Position numbers and translations under genes: made by a program
Origin: Paenibacillus sp. YPG26
GTDB lineage: Bacteria; Bacillota; Bacilli; Paenibacillales; Paenibacillaceae
Assembly: GCF_023704175.1 (NCBI RefSeq)
Contig: NZ_CP084530.1
Span: 3,472,001-3,536,000, forward strand
Direction: 5' to 3'
Length of the DNA stretch: 64,000 nt
Shown: piece by piece, positions 35,098-43,929 of the stretch
Layout of the letters: each line of letters starts with the position of its first letter
Position numbering within the stretch: the stretch's first letter is position 1
Notes under the pieces: model-generated
What the model saw: only the letters and a program-made list of their open reading frames with translations
What the model was told of the DNA's origin: nothing
Databases searched by the model: none

Positions 35098-35207
35098 CTT
35101 TCCCGAGTTGAGCGAATTACTATAAATTATGTCTGTGAACGGTGCCACAGAAACTTGTAAACTTTGGCACAGGTAGAAATAGAGTAGTTACCCAATCCTA
35201 CTTTGAC

Positions 35208-35236
35208 ATTATACAATGGGTCTCTAGAGGCGTAAA
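35208..35236 (-). promoter_or_regulatory. Vegetative promoter of the S-layer gene
   Basis: TTTACG (35236-35231), 17 bp, TATAAT (35213-35208) on the minus strand. Transcription would start near 35201, leaving ~190 nt of leader before the ATG at 35010. The rest of 35237-35523 is AT-rich with further TATAAT-like hexamers (near 35460), but no second promoter was convincing. Confidence 0.75.
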
Positions 35237-35523
35237 GAACATTTTTCTAGTTAATAGACAAGTTTCCCTACGAGGGACATATTGGATTGTCTAAAATTGC
35301 TCACCATTGTTCGTGTTCTACATCTTAAACGCAAGTAATCTCAAAAAGTTGCGGGTTGCGAAAAAAAATTAAAGTATTGTTAACACTTACTATTCGCATC
35401 CTTTAATTCAACTTTCTTACAGCAATGGGTCTTAACGGTTATTAGTATACCATGGGGTATTATACCAGTCATTAAGCAACTTTTCCCAATCTAATACCCT
35501 AAATAGTTCCACTCTAAACACAT

Positions 35524-35552
35524 AAAAAAGACGCCCATGACACTGGACGTCT
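35524..35552 (-). terminator. Terminator of the 35584 gene
   Basis: AGACG/CGTCT arms with interior CC/GG pairs, then T6 on the minus strand, about 30 bp after the stop. Confidence 0.85.
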
Positions 35553-35583
35553 CTACTATATATATTACAAATAAATCGGATTA

Positions 35584-35931
35584 TTACCTTACTTTCATAG
35601 CTAGTTCAATAATGCGTGCACGCATCTGTGGATCGGAATTCAAATTCGCGTACATGTTCTCGATCGGCTGCTTGTTATCCTTGTAAGACTTCTCATGCTT
35701 CATCGTGGCATGTGACCAGTCAATTAGAGCATTCTCGGCAACGGTGAGCTCATTGAACGCATCATGAAAGCCTGTCTCTACTACAAGCCCTTCCATAACC
35801 TCTTGAGTAATCTCTTGCAATTTCTGAGTCTCTTCGATCTTCTTCTCTAACACTTTCGCTCTATCCTCAAATTTCGTCTTTGCTTTCATATAATCCAATT
35901 GAGCTTTTGATAATAACGGTTTCATGTGCAT
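35584..35931 (-). CDS. Small helical protein of unknown function
   Basis: A 115-residue soluble protein, mostly alpha-helical, with no signal or membrane segment. Residues ~10-45 (KAKTKFEDRAKVLEKKIEETQK) are coiled-coil-like, and a second helix pair follows. No family recognised. The ATG at 35931 is chosen because AAGGG is five bases upstream; a second ATG two codons on is possible. It has its own terminator and lies upstream of the S-layer gene. Confidence 0.78.
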   Translation of the reverse strand: MHMKPLLSKAQLDYMKAKTKFEDRAKVLEKKIEETQKLQEITQEVMEGLVVETGFHDAFNELTVAENALIDWSHATMKHEKSYKDNKQPIENMYANLNSDPQMRARIIELAMKVR

Positions 35932-36051
35932 ATTCACCCTTTTGCAAAAAATGTCTATTACTCTGTTATTGTATCCTAATCTCTGTATAATTACAAAAAG
36001 ATGTAATTGGTAATTACAGATTGTCCCTATTTGTACTGGATATACAATAGA

Positions 36052-36087
36052 ATACCCGCCTGTAAGCTCGCGCTCACAAACGGGTAT
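36052..36087 (-). terminator. Hairpin downstream of the 36099 SLH gene
   Basis: ATACCCG/CGGGTAT plus interior TGT and AGC pairs; only a short T-rich tail (TCTATTG) follows on the minus strand. Confidence 0.6.
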
Positions 36088-36098
36088 CCAAGTTCATA

Positions 36099-39000
36099 CT
36101 AGCTCAAGTTCTTAGGGAAGATCTTGGTGCTCTTCAGAAGCAGTGCAACTGCGATCTTACCGGCTTCAGCACGAGTAAGTGTACCCTTAGGGTTGAACGC
36201 ATAAGTTGGTTTCTTCTGCCCGGCAACCGTCTGAGGGTTACCGCTCATAATCTTTGCTTTGCTTACCGCATCAATGGATGGCATAGAGTAGCTATCCATG
36301 GTGCCTGAATCTGTGAAGGCTTTGGCAAGTGTCGCCTTTAGCTTGGTGTCATTCGTAGCTGTCTTCAGCTTCAAGGCTCTTGCAATCATCACTGCAGCCT
36401 GCTCTCTGGTCAACGGCTGGTCTGGACCGAAGAATCCATCGCTAAGTCCTGTAACGATACCCGCTCTAGCTGCTGTCTCCAGATGTTCGAAGTCCCACGT
36501 TGGCGCTTTGACCGTAGGCTTGATATCGAAGAACGTCTGTTGATTATTATCATAGTTCAGCGGGAGGTTAAGCCCTTTGACAATCAGAGTCGCGAATTCG
36601 CCGCGAGTTGTGCGGTCATCGGCCCCGAAGGCGTCCGAGCGCAGGTTGTTCATAATTCCTTTGGCATAGAGTCCGTTCAGGTAGTTCCTTGCCCAAGGAT
36701 GATTCGTGATGTCGTTGTAACCCAGACGAAGCTTCATAACTGTATAGTAGCCGAACTCGTCGAAAGGTACGGAGATAGTATGAGATTTCATGTCTACTTC
36801 CCCGCCAATGTTCTCCCATACACCTTGATCCGTATAACGGAAGGCTGTAATGGTCGATCCCACTTCATCAACAATGCTCTTGTTGAAGCCAATTTTCATC
36901 GTTCCACGGTTGGAAGGCACAATTTTGCGCTCAGCTTCGAATTTGGTGAACTGACCTTCCAACGAGTAAGGAGCCACACCATTCGTCGCTGGCTTGTAGC
37001 CGGAGCTTCCCAAGTCACCCTTCTCTCCTACACCACCACTAACCCAGAAAATATCGGATACACGGCTGAAGTTGCTTGTGTTGGCATTGGATGTGAATTT
37101 AAGCAGCAGCAGATCATCGAGTGCTACGCTAGGGAATCCACTCACAACTCCGGTGTTAGGAATACCCAGCAGATTACCGTAATCGTTACGCCGCTCGACA
37201 ACGCCATCCTTCGGATCGGCGATACCAAATAACAGCTTGGTGTTCGGATAGAACTTGGTTACGCTATTCCCGTCGGGACTAGCTGTCTTCATAAGAGTTC
37301 CCTTAGGGAACGATAGTTCTAACGACTTGTTAAATACACTGTACTTCGTAGCTACTTTCTCGGCCATGAACTGAGAATCCACGGCAACTGTACCTGTATA
37401 GTACACGGTGATCGTATCGTTAAGGGTAACACCGTTGCGAACGATCTGGATCTTGATGGTTGTGGCTTTATCTGGCTTGAGCCCTACATAGTCATACAAG
37501 AAGCGGTTCCCTGTGCCCAGATCAGGACGCTTAGTCGCTTCCTCTTTACCGATAATGACTTTTGTAGCTCCTTCTGCTTCAATATCGAAATGAACGAAGT
37601 TCTTGTTAACAATATACTGCTTGCCGACAGTTGGCTGCGGAGCAAGGATCCGATAAGGAGATACTTCCCGGACTACCTCAAGACGCTGGTTAGCACGTGC
37701 TCCTGTAGCGTTAATCATCTCCAGATTGTATACATGGCTGCCTGGAGCATCGAAGGCGATATTACGGATACGAAGAATAAAGTCATCTTTATTACCCGAG
37801 AAATCGTAAGTGTAAGTAGTGCCTTTGTAAGAGAACGTTCCTGGTGCTTTCAAGATTTTAGGATCACCGAGGAGGCTATCTGTGCTGGAGCTGAAGAATA
37901 AGTCTGTTCCCAGATTCAGGTTCAGGACTGTAGCTCCGCTTCCTCTTAGCACTAAGTCATACTTCTGCTGAGTTGTTGTGTACTTTCCATCTGCAAACAC
38001 AAATTCAGGAGAAGGTGCTAGGATATTGGCAATATCATTGTCCCCAGCTACATCCTTGGTGAACGGTGTCCGTGTATCCAAGGCTGCATTCGGAAGGAAT
38101 GAATCAATTTTAGAAATATTTTTATCAATAATGTAAATATGCAGTTCCTTAGTGATAACCCGTTTATTACCTGCTCCATCCATAGATGTGCCTGAGAATA
38201 CAATCTTGTTGTCCCCATAGAAGAGCGGTCCTGAAGCGGTAATGTTAAGATTCAGAGCAAACGATGGAGTTGTTCCGGTTACGCCTAGAACTGTGTCATC
38301 CCCATCTACTCCAGCGTTAAGGGTCGTACCCGCTATCCCGTTCACAAAATATTCAGCATTGGAAATATTCTCGAACCCGAGATATTTACCGCTGATTGGA
38401 AGCCGGTTCGTGGTGCGGGAGTCGAATTCGAAAGTCTGTCCATCTGTCAGGTTATCGATATAGATATAATTCTTGGATACATAGGAGATGTCTGCGTTAT
38501 ACCATGAACTGGATCCAGAATACTGGAAACGAACCTTCTGCTGTCCATTAGAGAAGCCTGTTACATGGTAGACCTCTTGATTGACTGGCAATCCAGTTAC
38601 GCTAACTTTGCTTAAAGTTACCGCTTTGGTTCCAAGCGGAAGATAATTCGCTATGAGTGCTTGAGAAGGAACCGTATTAGACTCAACCAGGATGTAGAAG
38701 TCCTGGGAGTCCACATTGGCCCCATTCAGCGGAAGCTTAGTTGCCTTGGTAATGTCATCCCCGACTTTGAACTTCTCCAGATATTTCATATCGGTAATAA
38801 CCGTATCGCCAGGCAAGTAGCGGAACGAAGCAGGGTAAGCGGCAGTAAGTGTGCCGTAAGTTACAGCAATCGTTGCCTTCTGCTCAGTCAGCACCTTGGC
38901 TGGTGAACCAGAATCGGTCTGAAGATTATACGGAACATTGGTTCTGAACTTAACAAGTCGATACGCTGGAGTAATTCCATCGGGACCTGGAATGATCTTC

Positions 39001-40034
39001 TCATCACTTGCCGTACCGATAGACCCGTCATCCTTCAATATATCGAAGGACAGTTGGCTGCCTCCGTTAACTGTAATTATCCCTTTATCTTTGAAGCTAT
39101 CCGATACATAAGGCACCAGGACTTCCCCTGTAATGTAGCCGCTCGTAATATTAGAATCCTTAGTGAACGTTGGCTTATTATCGAGAATCGGTAATGTCTC
39201 TGTTCCTACAGTTGCCTGCAGACCCGTGAATGGCTGGATCTTGTCAAAGAAATATACCGTACGGGCTATAGCCACGGCATCGGATCCGTTCTGAATGGAT
39301 ACCTTCAGATCATTCTGCCCAGACTTAAGATTAAGTGTTGGAGAGAAGAAAGTGCCATCCTGAAGAACTGTAGCTACAAGCGCTGTTCCACCGTTAACAG
39401 ACACGGTTACTTTATTTGTATTCTGTGCTACCCCTTGCAGGGTAACCGTCTTACTATCCACAACAACCTGTGTACCTTCATTCAGAAGGATTGCCCCCTG
39501 GCTGCTGCCGTAAATCTTCAAGGAATCCACGTAAGGCACTTTATCATAGAGAACGTAGAAGATATCAGAACGCTCGATGCTTCCTTGCATCCCTGTGAAG
39601 GTAATTTTGTTAAAGCCTGCGAAGAGTCCCAAATTAGTTGCAGTGAACTTCTGAAGATTCACCGGATCTGCAGTAACAGAACTTGTTGTAAAATGTGTAC
39701 CATCCGGTACCCAGCGTACACCGTTCCCAACTACTGGCTCGGACACTAGCTGCTCGACCTTGACCTTCATTGTATCTTTAGCGACATATGAGAACGTACC
39801 GCCAATCGTGAGCGCTGAGTTATTGGTTGCATATACGTTGCTCCGGTTAATCTGCTGAGCTCCTGGTTCAGTTGTGAGCAAAGCGGTTTGACGTATGCCG
39901 GTCGAATCCGGAATGAAATAAGTAGCCGCCGAAGAGGTAGCTGCTGTTGCTATCCCGGTCAATCCCACCGGTATCAAAGAAACTATCATTGTCAACAACA
40001 TAAGCCATACTAACGGCTTCTTAACGCGCTGCAT
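36099..40034 (-). CDS. Giant SLH-anchored surface protein
   Basis: A 1311-residue exported protein. A signal peptide (KKPLVWLMLLTMIVSLIPVG, cleavage near ATA-ATSS) precedes over 1000 residues of beta-rich, Ig-like sequence with repeated phrases (QVVVDSKTVTLQGVAQNTNK, PISGKYLGFENIS). Three SLH domains end the protein (TRGEFATLIVKGLNL, TREQAAVMIARALKL, TRAEAGKIAVALLLK), ~1140-1300. It would sit on the wall through the C-terminus, unlike the N-terminal SLH of the main S-layer protein. No enzyme motif was seen. AAGGAGAG precedes the ATG. Confidence 0.9.
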   Translation of the reverse strand: MQRVKKPLVWLMLLTMIVSLIPVGLTGIATAATSSAATYFIPDSTGIRQTALLTTEPGAQQINRSNVYATNNSALTIGGTFSYVAKDTMKVKVEQLVSEPVVGNGVRWVPDGTHFTTSSVTADPVNLQKFTATNLGLFAGFNKITFTGMQGSIERSDIFYVLYDKVPYVDSLKIYGSSQGAILLNEGTQVVVDSKTVTLQGVAQNTNKVTVSVNGGTALVATVLQDGTFFSPTLNLKSGQNDLKVSIQNGSDAVAIARTVYFFDKIQPFTGLQATVGTETLPILDNKPTFTKDSNITSGYITGEVLVPYVSDSFKDKGIITVNGGSQLSFDILKDDGSIGTASDEKIIPGPDGITPAYRLVKFRTNVPYNLQTDSGSPAKVLTEQKATIAVTYGTLTAAYPASFRYLPGDTVITDMKYLEKFKVGDDITKATKLPLNGANVDSQDFYILVESNTVPSQALIANYLPLGTKAVTLSKVSVTGLPVNQEVYHVTGFSNGQQKVRFQYSGSSSWYNADISYVSKNYIYIDNLTDGQTFEFDSRTTNRLPISGKYLGFENISNAEYFVNGIAGTTLNAGVDGDDTVLGVTGTTPSFALNLNITASGPLFYGDNKIVFSGTSMDGAGNKRVITKELHIYIIDKNISKIDSFLPNAALDTRTPFTKDVAGDNDIANILAPSPEFVFADGKYTTTQQKYDLVLRGSGATVLNLNLGTDLFFSSSTDSLLGDPKILKAPGTFSYKGTTYTYDFSGNKDDFILRIRNIAFDAPGSHVYNLEMINATGARANQRLEVVREVSPYRILAPQPTVGKQYIVNKNFVHFDIEAEGATKVIIGKEEATKRPDLGTGNRFLYDYVGLKPDKATTIKIQIVRNGVTLNDTITVYYTGTVAVDSQFMAEKVATKYSVFNKSLELSFPKGTLMKTASPDGNSVTKFYPNTKLLFGIADPKDGVVERRNDYGNLLGIPNTGVVSGFPSVALDDLLLLKFTSNANTSNFSRVSDIFWVSGGVGEKGDLGSSGYKPATNGVAPYSLEGQFTKFEAERKIVPSNRGTMKIGFNKSIVDEVGSTITAFRYTDQGVWENIGGEVDMKSHTISVPFDEFGYYTVMKLRLGYNDITNHPWARNYLNGLYAKGIMNNLRSDAFGADDRTTRGEFATLIVKGLNLPLNYDNNQQTFFDIKPTVKAPTWDFEHLETAARAGIVTGLSDGFFGPDQPLTREQAAVMIARALKLKTATNDTKLKATLAKAFTDSGTMDSYSMPSIDAVSKAKIMSGNPQTVAGQKKPTYAFNPKGTLTRAEAGKIAVALLLKSTKIFPKNLS

Positions 40035-40184
40035 GTATGAATCTCTCCTTTTTGAAGTCAGTTATCTTATTTATCGGACAAGGGAGAGAGATTATGAAGG
40101 AAAAATGGAAAAATAAATCCAGATTAATGGAATTTCGCCTTCAATATGGATGATTCATGTGCTATTTCTTGAATTCTGATATAC

Positions 40185-40219
40185 AAAAAGCCCAGCTGTG
40201 TTAATACACAGCCGGGCTT
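40185..40219 (-). terminator. Terminator of the 40253 gene
   Basis: AAGCCCAGCTGTGT/ACACAGCCGGGCTT, a 14-bp stem with one mismatch and four-base loop, then T5 on the minus strand. Confidence 0.92.
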
Positions 40220-40252
40220 CTTAACTCGTGTGAGAATTGACTTACATACGAC

Positions 40253-40615
40253 TCACTTGATTCGGCGCAGTTCTGAAATATCAGCTTCATGTTCAATAGA
40301 GCGCACGGACAACTTCTCCAGAAGCTTGTCATGCCTTTCTTGACCTTCCTTGAGGCGGGTGAACTGTCCGTGCAGCTTGTTGACATCCATACTTAGGGCA
40401 TCAAGCTTCGCATCCGTCTCCTCCTGCCGATCCCGAATGGCCTTGACAATCTCATTTGTCTCACTCAGCTGCGTCCGGAACAACTCCTGCGTATCCTTAA
40501 TTGCGATGACTTCTGCCTTAACGTCCTGTATTTCTGTCTTCATGAATTGCTGCTCACTTTCGATCCGTCCCAGCTTGTCCAGAATCTGACGAAGCAATTG
40601 TTCACTCAAAAACAA
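40253..40615 (-). CDS. Short coiled-coil protein
   Basis: A 120-residue, nearly all-helical protein with strong heptads throughout (ILDKLGRIESEQQFMKTEIQ, ETDAKLDALSMDVNKLHGQF). No signal or membrane segment. The start is TTG (40615, or a TTG two codons on) below an AAGGAGGGG SD. It resembles in style, but not by clear sequence identity, the coiled-coil protein at 11354. No function can be assigned. Its own terminator follows. Confidence 0.72.
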   Translation of the reverse strand: MFLSEQLLRQILDKLGRIESEQQFMKTEIQDVKAEVIAIKDTQELFRTQLSETNEIVKAIRDRQEETDAKLDALSMDVNKLHGQFTRLKEGQERHDKLLEKLSVRSIEHEADISELRRIK

Positions 40616-40722
40616 ACCCCTCCTTAGAGTTGTTTTCTCATCTGCTGACTGTTTTCCTTAGTATACATCACTTGTGCTGTTTGAGAAACTTCATTCTGCT
40701 GATATCCTAACAACCGAAATTA

Positions 40723-40758
40723 TAAAAGACACCTCCCGTAACCGCAGACGAGAGGTGT
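40723..40758 (-). terminator. Terminator of tagO
   Basis: ACACCTC/GAGGTGT arms around a 16-nt loop with inner CGT/ACG pairing, then CTTTTATA on the minus strand. Confidence 0.8.
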
Positions 40759-40789
40759 TCTTACCAGTAAAACATCTAAATATTCAGAA

Positions 40790-41914
40790 TTACTTCGATC
40801 CCCGTTCCGCGCTCTCCTTCATCCGCAGCCTTGCGATGAAGTTAAGGACAGGACGCTTCGTCTTGCCAATCAGTCCGATTACCTCCGCACCAATCTGCAG
40901 GAAGAAGACCATGATACAGATGACCACGAAGGTGACCCAGTTGGCCGAATAGAGCGCGGCCGAAGACTGGATAATGGCAAGCACTCCGAAGAATGCGGCG
41001 ATTCCGTAGATGATCAGTACGGTCTGGCGATGGCTGAAGCCCAGCTCACGCAGACAGTGATGAAGATGGCCTTTGTCCGGCGAGAAGATTGGCTTCTTCT
41101 GCATCCAGCGGCGCACAATCGCGAACATGGTATCCGACAGAGGAACACCAATAAGAATCAGCGGCGTCAGGAAGGATACGATCGCGACCTGCTTGAACCC
41201 TAGCAGGGATAACAGCGCCAAGCTGAATCCGAGGAATAAGGACCCCGAATCTCCCATGAAGATCTTGGCCGGATGAAAGTTGAAGTATAAGAAGCCTAAG
41301 ATACTGCCCAACAGCAGTAGACACAATACGGCTGTGATCTCATTCCCCATAATAAAGGCCATTACCGCAATGGTACCAATTGCAATCGCAGATACCCCAG
41401 CAGCAAGCCCGTCAAGTCCATCAATCAGATTGATCGCATTGGTTACCCCAACAATCCAGAGGATGGTGAACGGAATCGACATCCATGCCTCAACAGATGA
41501 ATAAGTATGGAACGGAATATTAGCGAACTCAATCTTAATATCAAATCCAAACACCACCACACACGCGGTTGCAATCTGGATTAGTAATTTTAATTTAGCA
41601 GACAGATCAAATCGATCGTCCAAAGCACCCAATACTACAATCATAGTTCCGCCGACTAGAAAAGCTCCTACAAAGCTGAGGTCTCTGGAAGAGATATAAC
41701 TATCCGGGATAAAAGGAAGTAGCGCGACTAATCCGATTACGAAAGATAAATAAATGCCTAGTCCACCGAGTCTCGGCATCACTCTGGTATGCACCTTGCG
41801 TGCATTCGGAACGTCAACTACGCCAACCTTAATCGCGAATTTCTTCACCAGCGGCGTCAAGCCGAGCGCCAGAACGAGCGAGACGATAAACCCGATGATA
41901 TAGATCATCAACAT
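40790..41914 (-). CDS. tagO: TagO-type undecaprenyl-phosphate GlcNAc-1-phosphate transferase
   Basis: This polytopic membrane enzyme of the MraY/WecA/TagO family adds GlcNAc-1-P to undecaprenyl phosphate, the first step of wall teichoic acid or secondary wall polymer. About ten membrane segments are visible. Motifs include NARKVHTRVMPRLGG, INLIDGLDGLAAG, MGDSGSLFLGF and the cytosolic loop DKGHLHHCLRELGF. ATG at 41914 (374 residues) is preferred to a TTG at 41926 that overlaps the SD. Its neighbours tagA and csaB support a role in SLH-anchoring polymer. Confidence 0.93.
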   Translation of the reverse strand: MLMIYIIGFIVSLVLALGLTPLVKKFAIKVGVVDVPNARKVHTRVMPRLGGLGIYLSFVIGLVALLPFIPDSYISSRDLSFVGAFLVGGTMIVVLGALDDRFDLSAKLKLLIQIATACVVVFGFDIKIEFANIPFHTYSSVEAWMSIPFTILWIVGVTNAINLIDGLDGLAAGVSAIAIGTIAVMAFIMGNEITAVLCLLLLGSILGFLYFNFHPAKIFMGDSGSLFLGFSLALLSLLGFKQVAIVSFLTPLILIGVPLSDTMFAIVRRWMQKKPIFSPDKGHLHHCLRELGFSHRQTVLIIYGIAAFFGVLAIIQSSAALYSANWVTFVVICIMVFFLQIGAEVIGLIGKTKRPVLNFIARLRMKESAERGSK

Positions 41915-42027
41915 GTCAATTTTCAACCCCCATTTTATCTACCGAATGAATTATACTCCGAATGCGAACAAACTACCAACTCTGTATTTCAGCAAAATTC
42001 CGCTGATTTTCAGAGGATTCCGCCTAA

Positions 42028-42786
42028 TTACCGAACTTTCGTGAGGTTTTCTCCCTCACGCAGTACTTTGACGGTGAATTTCGGCAGCGCAAGCATTCTT
42101 CGAATCCTTGTAGGTTCGCGGAGAAGACGGTAGAACCACTCCAGATGCATCTTCTGCATGATTTTCGGTGCCCGTTGGGTCCGCCCTGAGATCACGTCAA
42201 AGCTTCCTCCAACTCCCATCATAACAGGGACACCGAGTTGTTCCTTATATTTGGCGATCCACGGCTCTTGTGTGTCTGCCCCCCGGGCTACGAACAACAG
42301 ATCCGGCTTCACCTTAACAATCTCCGCCACAACTTCAAGATCCTGCTGTGGACCGAAATAACCATCGCGGGTTCCCACGATCTTCACTCTCGGATATTGC
42401 AATTGTAACCGTGCAGATGCTTCCTGAATCACTTCAGGCGCTGCGCCGAGCAGAAACACGGTCCACCCGAGCTGCTCCCCCTGCTTCATCAGTTCATGCA
42501 GCAGATCGAATCCGGCTACACGCTCGGCCACCGGCTGACCGCCCTTCCGGGCAGCCCATACCACTCCGGTTCCGTCAGGCACGATCAGATCGGCATTCTG
42601 CATCATCGTCTTATACTCAGGGTTCTCCAATGCGGCCATCACCATAATGGGATTAGCGGTAATAATCTGGTGCGGCTTCCCGGACTGTACGGCCTCCGTC
42701 AAGTACTTGACGGTATCTTCCATTCCCCACTTGCAGACTGGGATGCCAAATACAGATACGGTTGGCACATTTGCCGGCTGCTTCAT
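42028..42786 (-). CDS. tagA: TagA/WecG-family glycosyltransferase
   Basis: Members add ManNAc (or a related sugar) to lipid-linked GlcNAc, the committed step of the polymer. The 252-residue protein shows ITANPIMVMAALENPEY, LIVPDGTGVVWAARKGG, VFLLGAAPEVIQEA and GVGGSFDVISGRTQRAP, all family hallmarks. Length is normal. It starts 6 bp after the csaB stop. In Paenibacillus alvei, TagA and CsaB are reported to act in making the pyruvylated polymer that holds the S-layer, which fits this cluster. Confidence 0.92.
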   Translation of the reverse strand: MKQPANVPTVSVFGIPVCKWGMEDTVKYLTEAVQSGKPHQIITANPIMVMAALENPEYKTMMQNADLIVPDGTGVVWAARKGGQPVAERVAGFDLLHELMKQGEQLGWTVFLLGAAPEVIQEASARLQLQYPRVKIVGTRDGYFGPQQDLEVVAEIVKVKPDLLFVARGADTQEPWIAKYKEQLGVPVMMGVGGSFDVISGRTQRAPKIMQKMHLEWFYRLLREPTRIRRMLALPKFTVKVLREGENLTKVR

Positions 42787-42792
42787 GTTGAT

Positions 42793-43929
42793 TCACCCTC
42801 TGTTCTTGAAAAATTCAGCAATCCGCTCCGCCGGCTGGCGGGCCTCCTGCTTCAGTGTATCGATTCTGGATGCATTCCGGCTGCGCCAGGACTCTCCATC
42901 CAGGAGCAGGCCTCGAAGCTCGGATGCCACGATCTGGGGATCAAGCTGATCACTTGTTCCTACAGGAACGGAGCCCAGGCGCGCCAGGAAGTGATCAATC
43001 TTCGGATCATAGGAAATACCAATCAGAGGAACACGCTGCGAAGCCGCATAGATCAGACTGTGCAGCCTCATGCCAATAAGCGCTTGGCAGCGGCTCACCT
43101 CGGCAAGCATTTCCTGCGGATCTACTGTCTCTGGCGCTACACTAATGATGCTCCCCGGTGCGGTCACGCCCTCCATCCGTTCGATAACATAGCGTGACGC
43201 TTCATCATCCCCCGGTATGTGAAAGGGCAGAAAGCGGAAATGAACCGGCATGAACGAAGCAAGCGCTGTAAGACCGGCTGCAAGCTGAGTTAGCTCCTTG
43301 CGCTCTGTGTTCCAATAGCGAACCGAGATGCCGACTACAGGCAGGTCCTGCCCGTTCTGCCCAGAGGCACCTGTCATCTCCATACCCTCAGGCAGCGGAA
43401 GTCCCATAACCGGATCCGGCACAACCTCGATCTTGTCACGGCTTAGCCCCATCGTACCCAGCAGCCCCGCAGACTCATTGTCTCGAACAGAGATGTAGCT
43501 GCATTTGCGGAATACTCCTCTAATCAACGGATGAAAGAATCCCTTGTTCACGGGTCCAATACCTTGAGCGTAGATGAAAGTTGGCTTACCGAGCCACTGC
43601 GCTATCTTAATGATGCCCAAATAATAGGGAATTGTGGTCATTCCTGTAGCATCTTGAAGCAGGCTTCCGCCGCCGCTAATCAGACCATCGCTATCCTTCA
43701 AGGCCCGCCGGACCTCTCCAAGCTTCATACGGTGCACAGCCTGCACACCGTACATGGAGGTGGTCCATTCCGGGTCAATAGACAGAACAACCGGTTCTAT
43801 TCTAATTCCTGCCCGGGCGCTTTCCTCTTCCAGCGCGGTCAGAATCGACTTGAGCACCGCCTCGTCCCCGCTGTTGCGGAAGCCGTAGTAACCGGAGATG
43901 ACTAGTCTTGTAACAGACGGGGTGACCAT
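42793..43929 (-). CDS. csaB: CsaB, wall polymer pyruvyltransferase
   Basis: CsaB adds a ketal pyruvate to the wall polymer; SLH domains bind the pyruvylated sugar. The 378-residue protein has LVISGYYGFRNSGDEAVLKS at the start, DGLISGGGSLLQD, and IGMRLHSLIYAA, typical of the polysaccharide pyruvyl transferase family. The ATG at 43929 is preferred to the GTG at 43941, which overlaps the SD. Its start overlaps the end of the DUF5693-type gene by 28 bp. SLH proteins elsewhere in the window would be its beneficiaries. Confidence 0.95.
   Translation of the reverse strand: MVTPSVTRLVISGYYGFRNSGDEAVLKSILTALEEESARAGIRIEPVVLSIDPEWTTSMYGVQAVHRMKLGEVRRALKDSDGLISGGGSLLQDATGMTTIPYYLGIIKIAQWLGKPTFIYAQGIGPVNKGFFHPLIRGVFRKCSYISVRDNESAGLLGTMGLSRDKIEVVPDPVMGLPLPEGMEMTGASGQNGQDLPVVGISVRYWNTERKELTQLAAGLTALASFMPVHFRFLPFHIPGDDEASRYVIERMEGVTAPGSIISVAPETVDPQEMLAEVSRCQALIGMRLHSLIYAASQRVPLIGISYDPKIDHFLARLGSVPVGTSDQLDPQIVASELRGLLLDGESWRSRNASRIDTLKQEARQPAERIAEFFKNRG

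Noticed and set aside
35460..35480. Second TATAAT-like promoter far upstream of the S-layer gene
   Set aside because: No acceptable -35 at 16-18 bp; kept only as an unproven possibility.
36483..37232. 249-codon plus-strand frame
   Set aside because: Lies wholly antisense to the large SLH gene; composition is that of a reverse-frame shadow.
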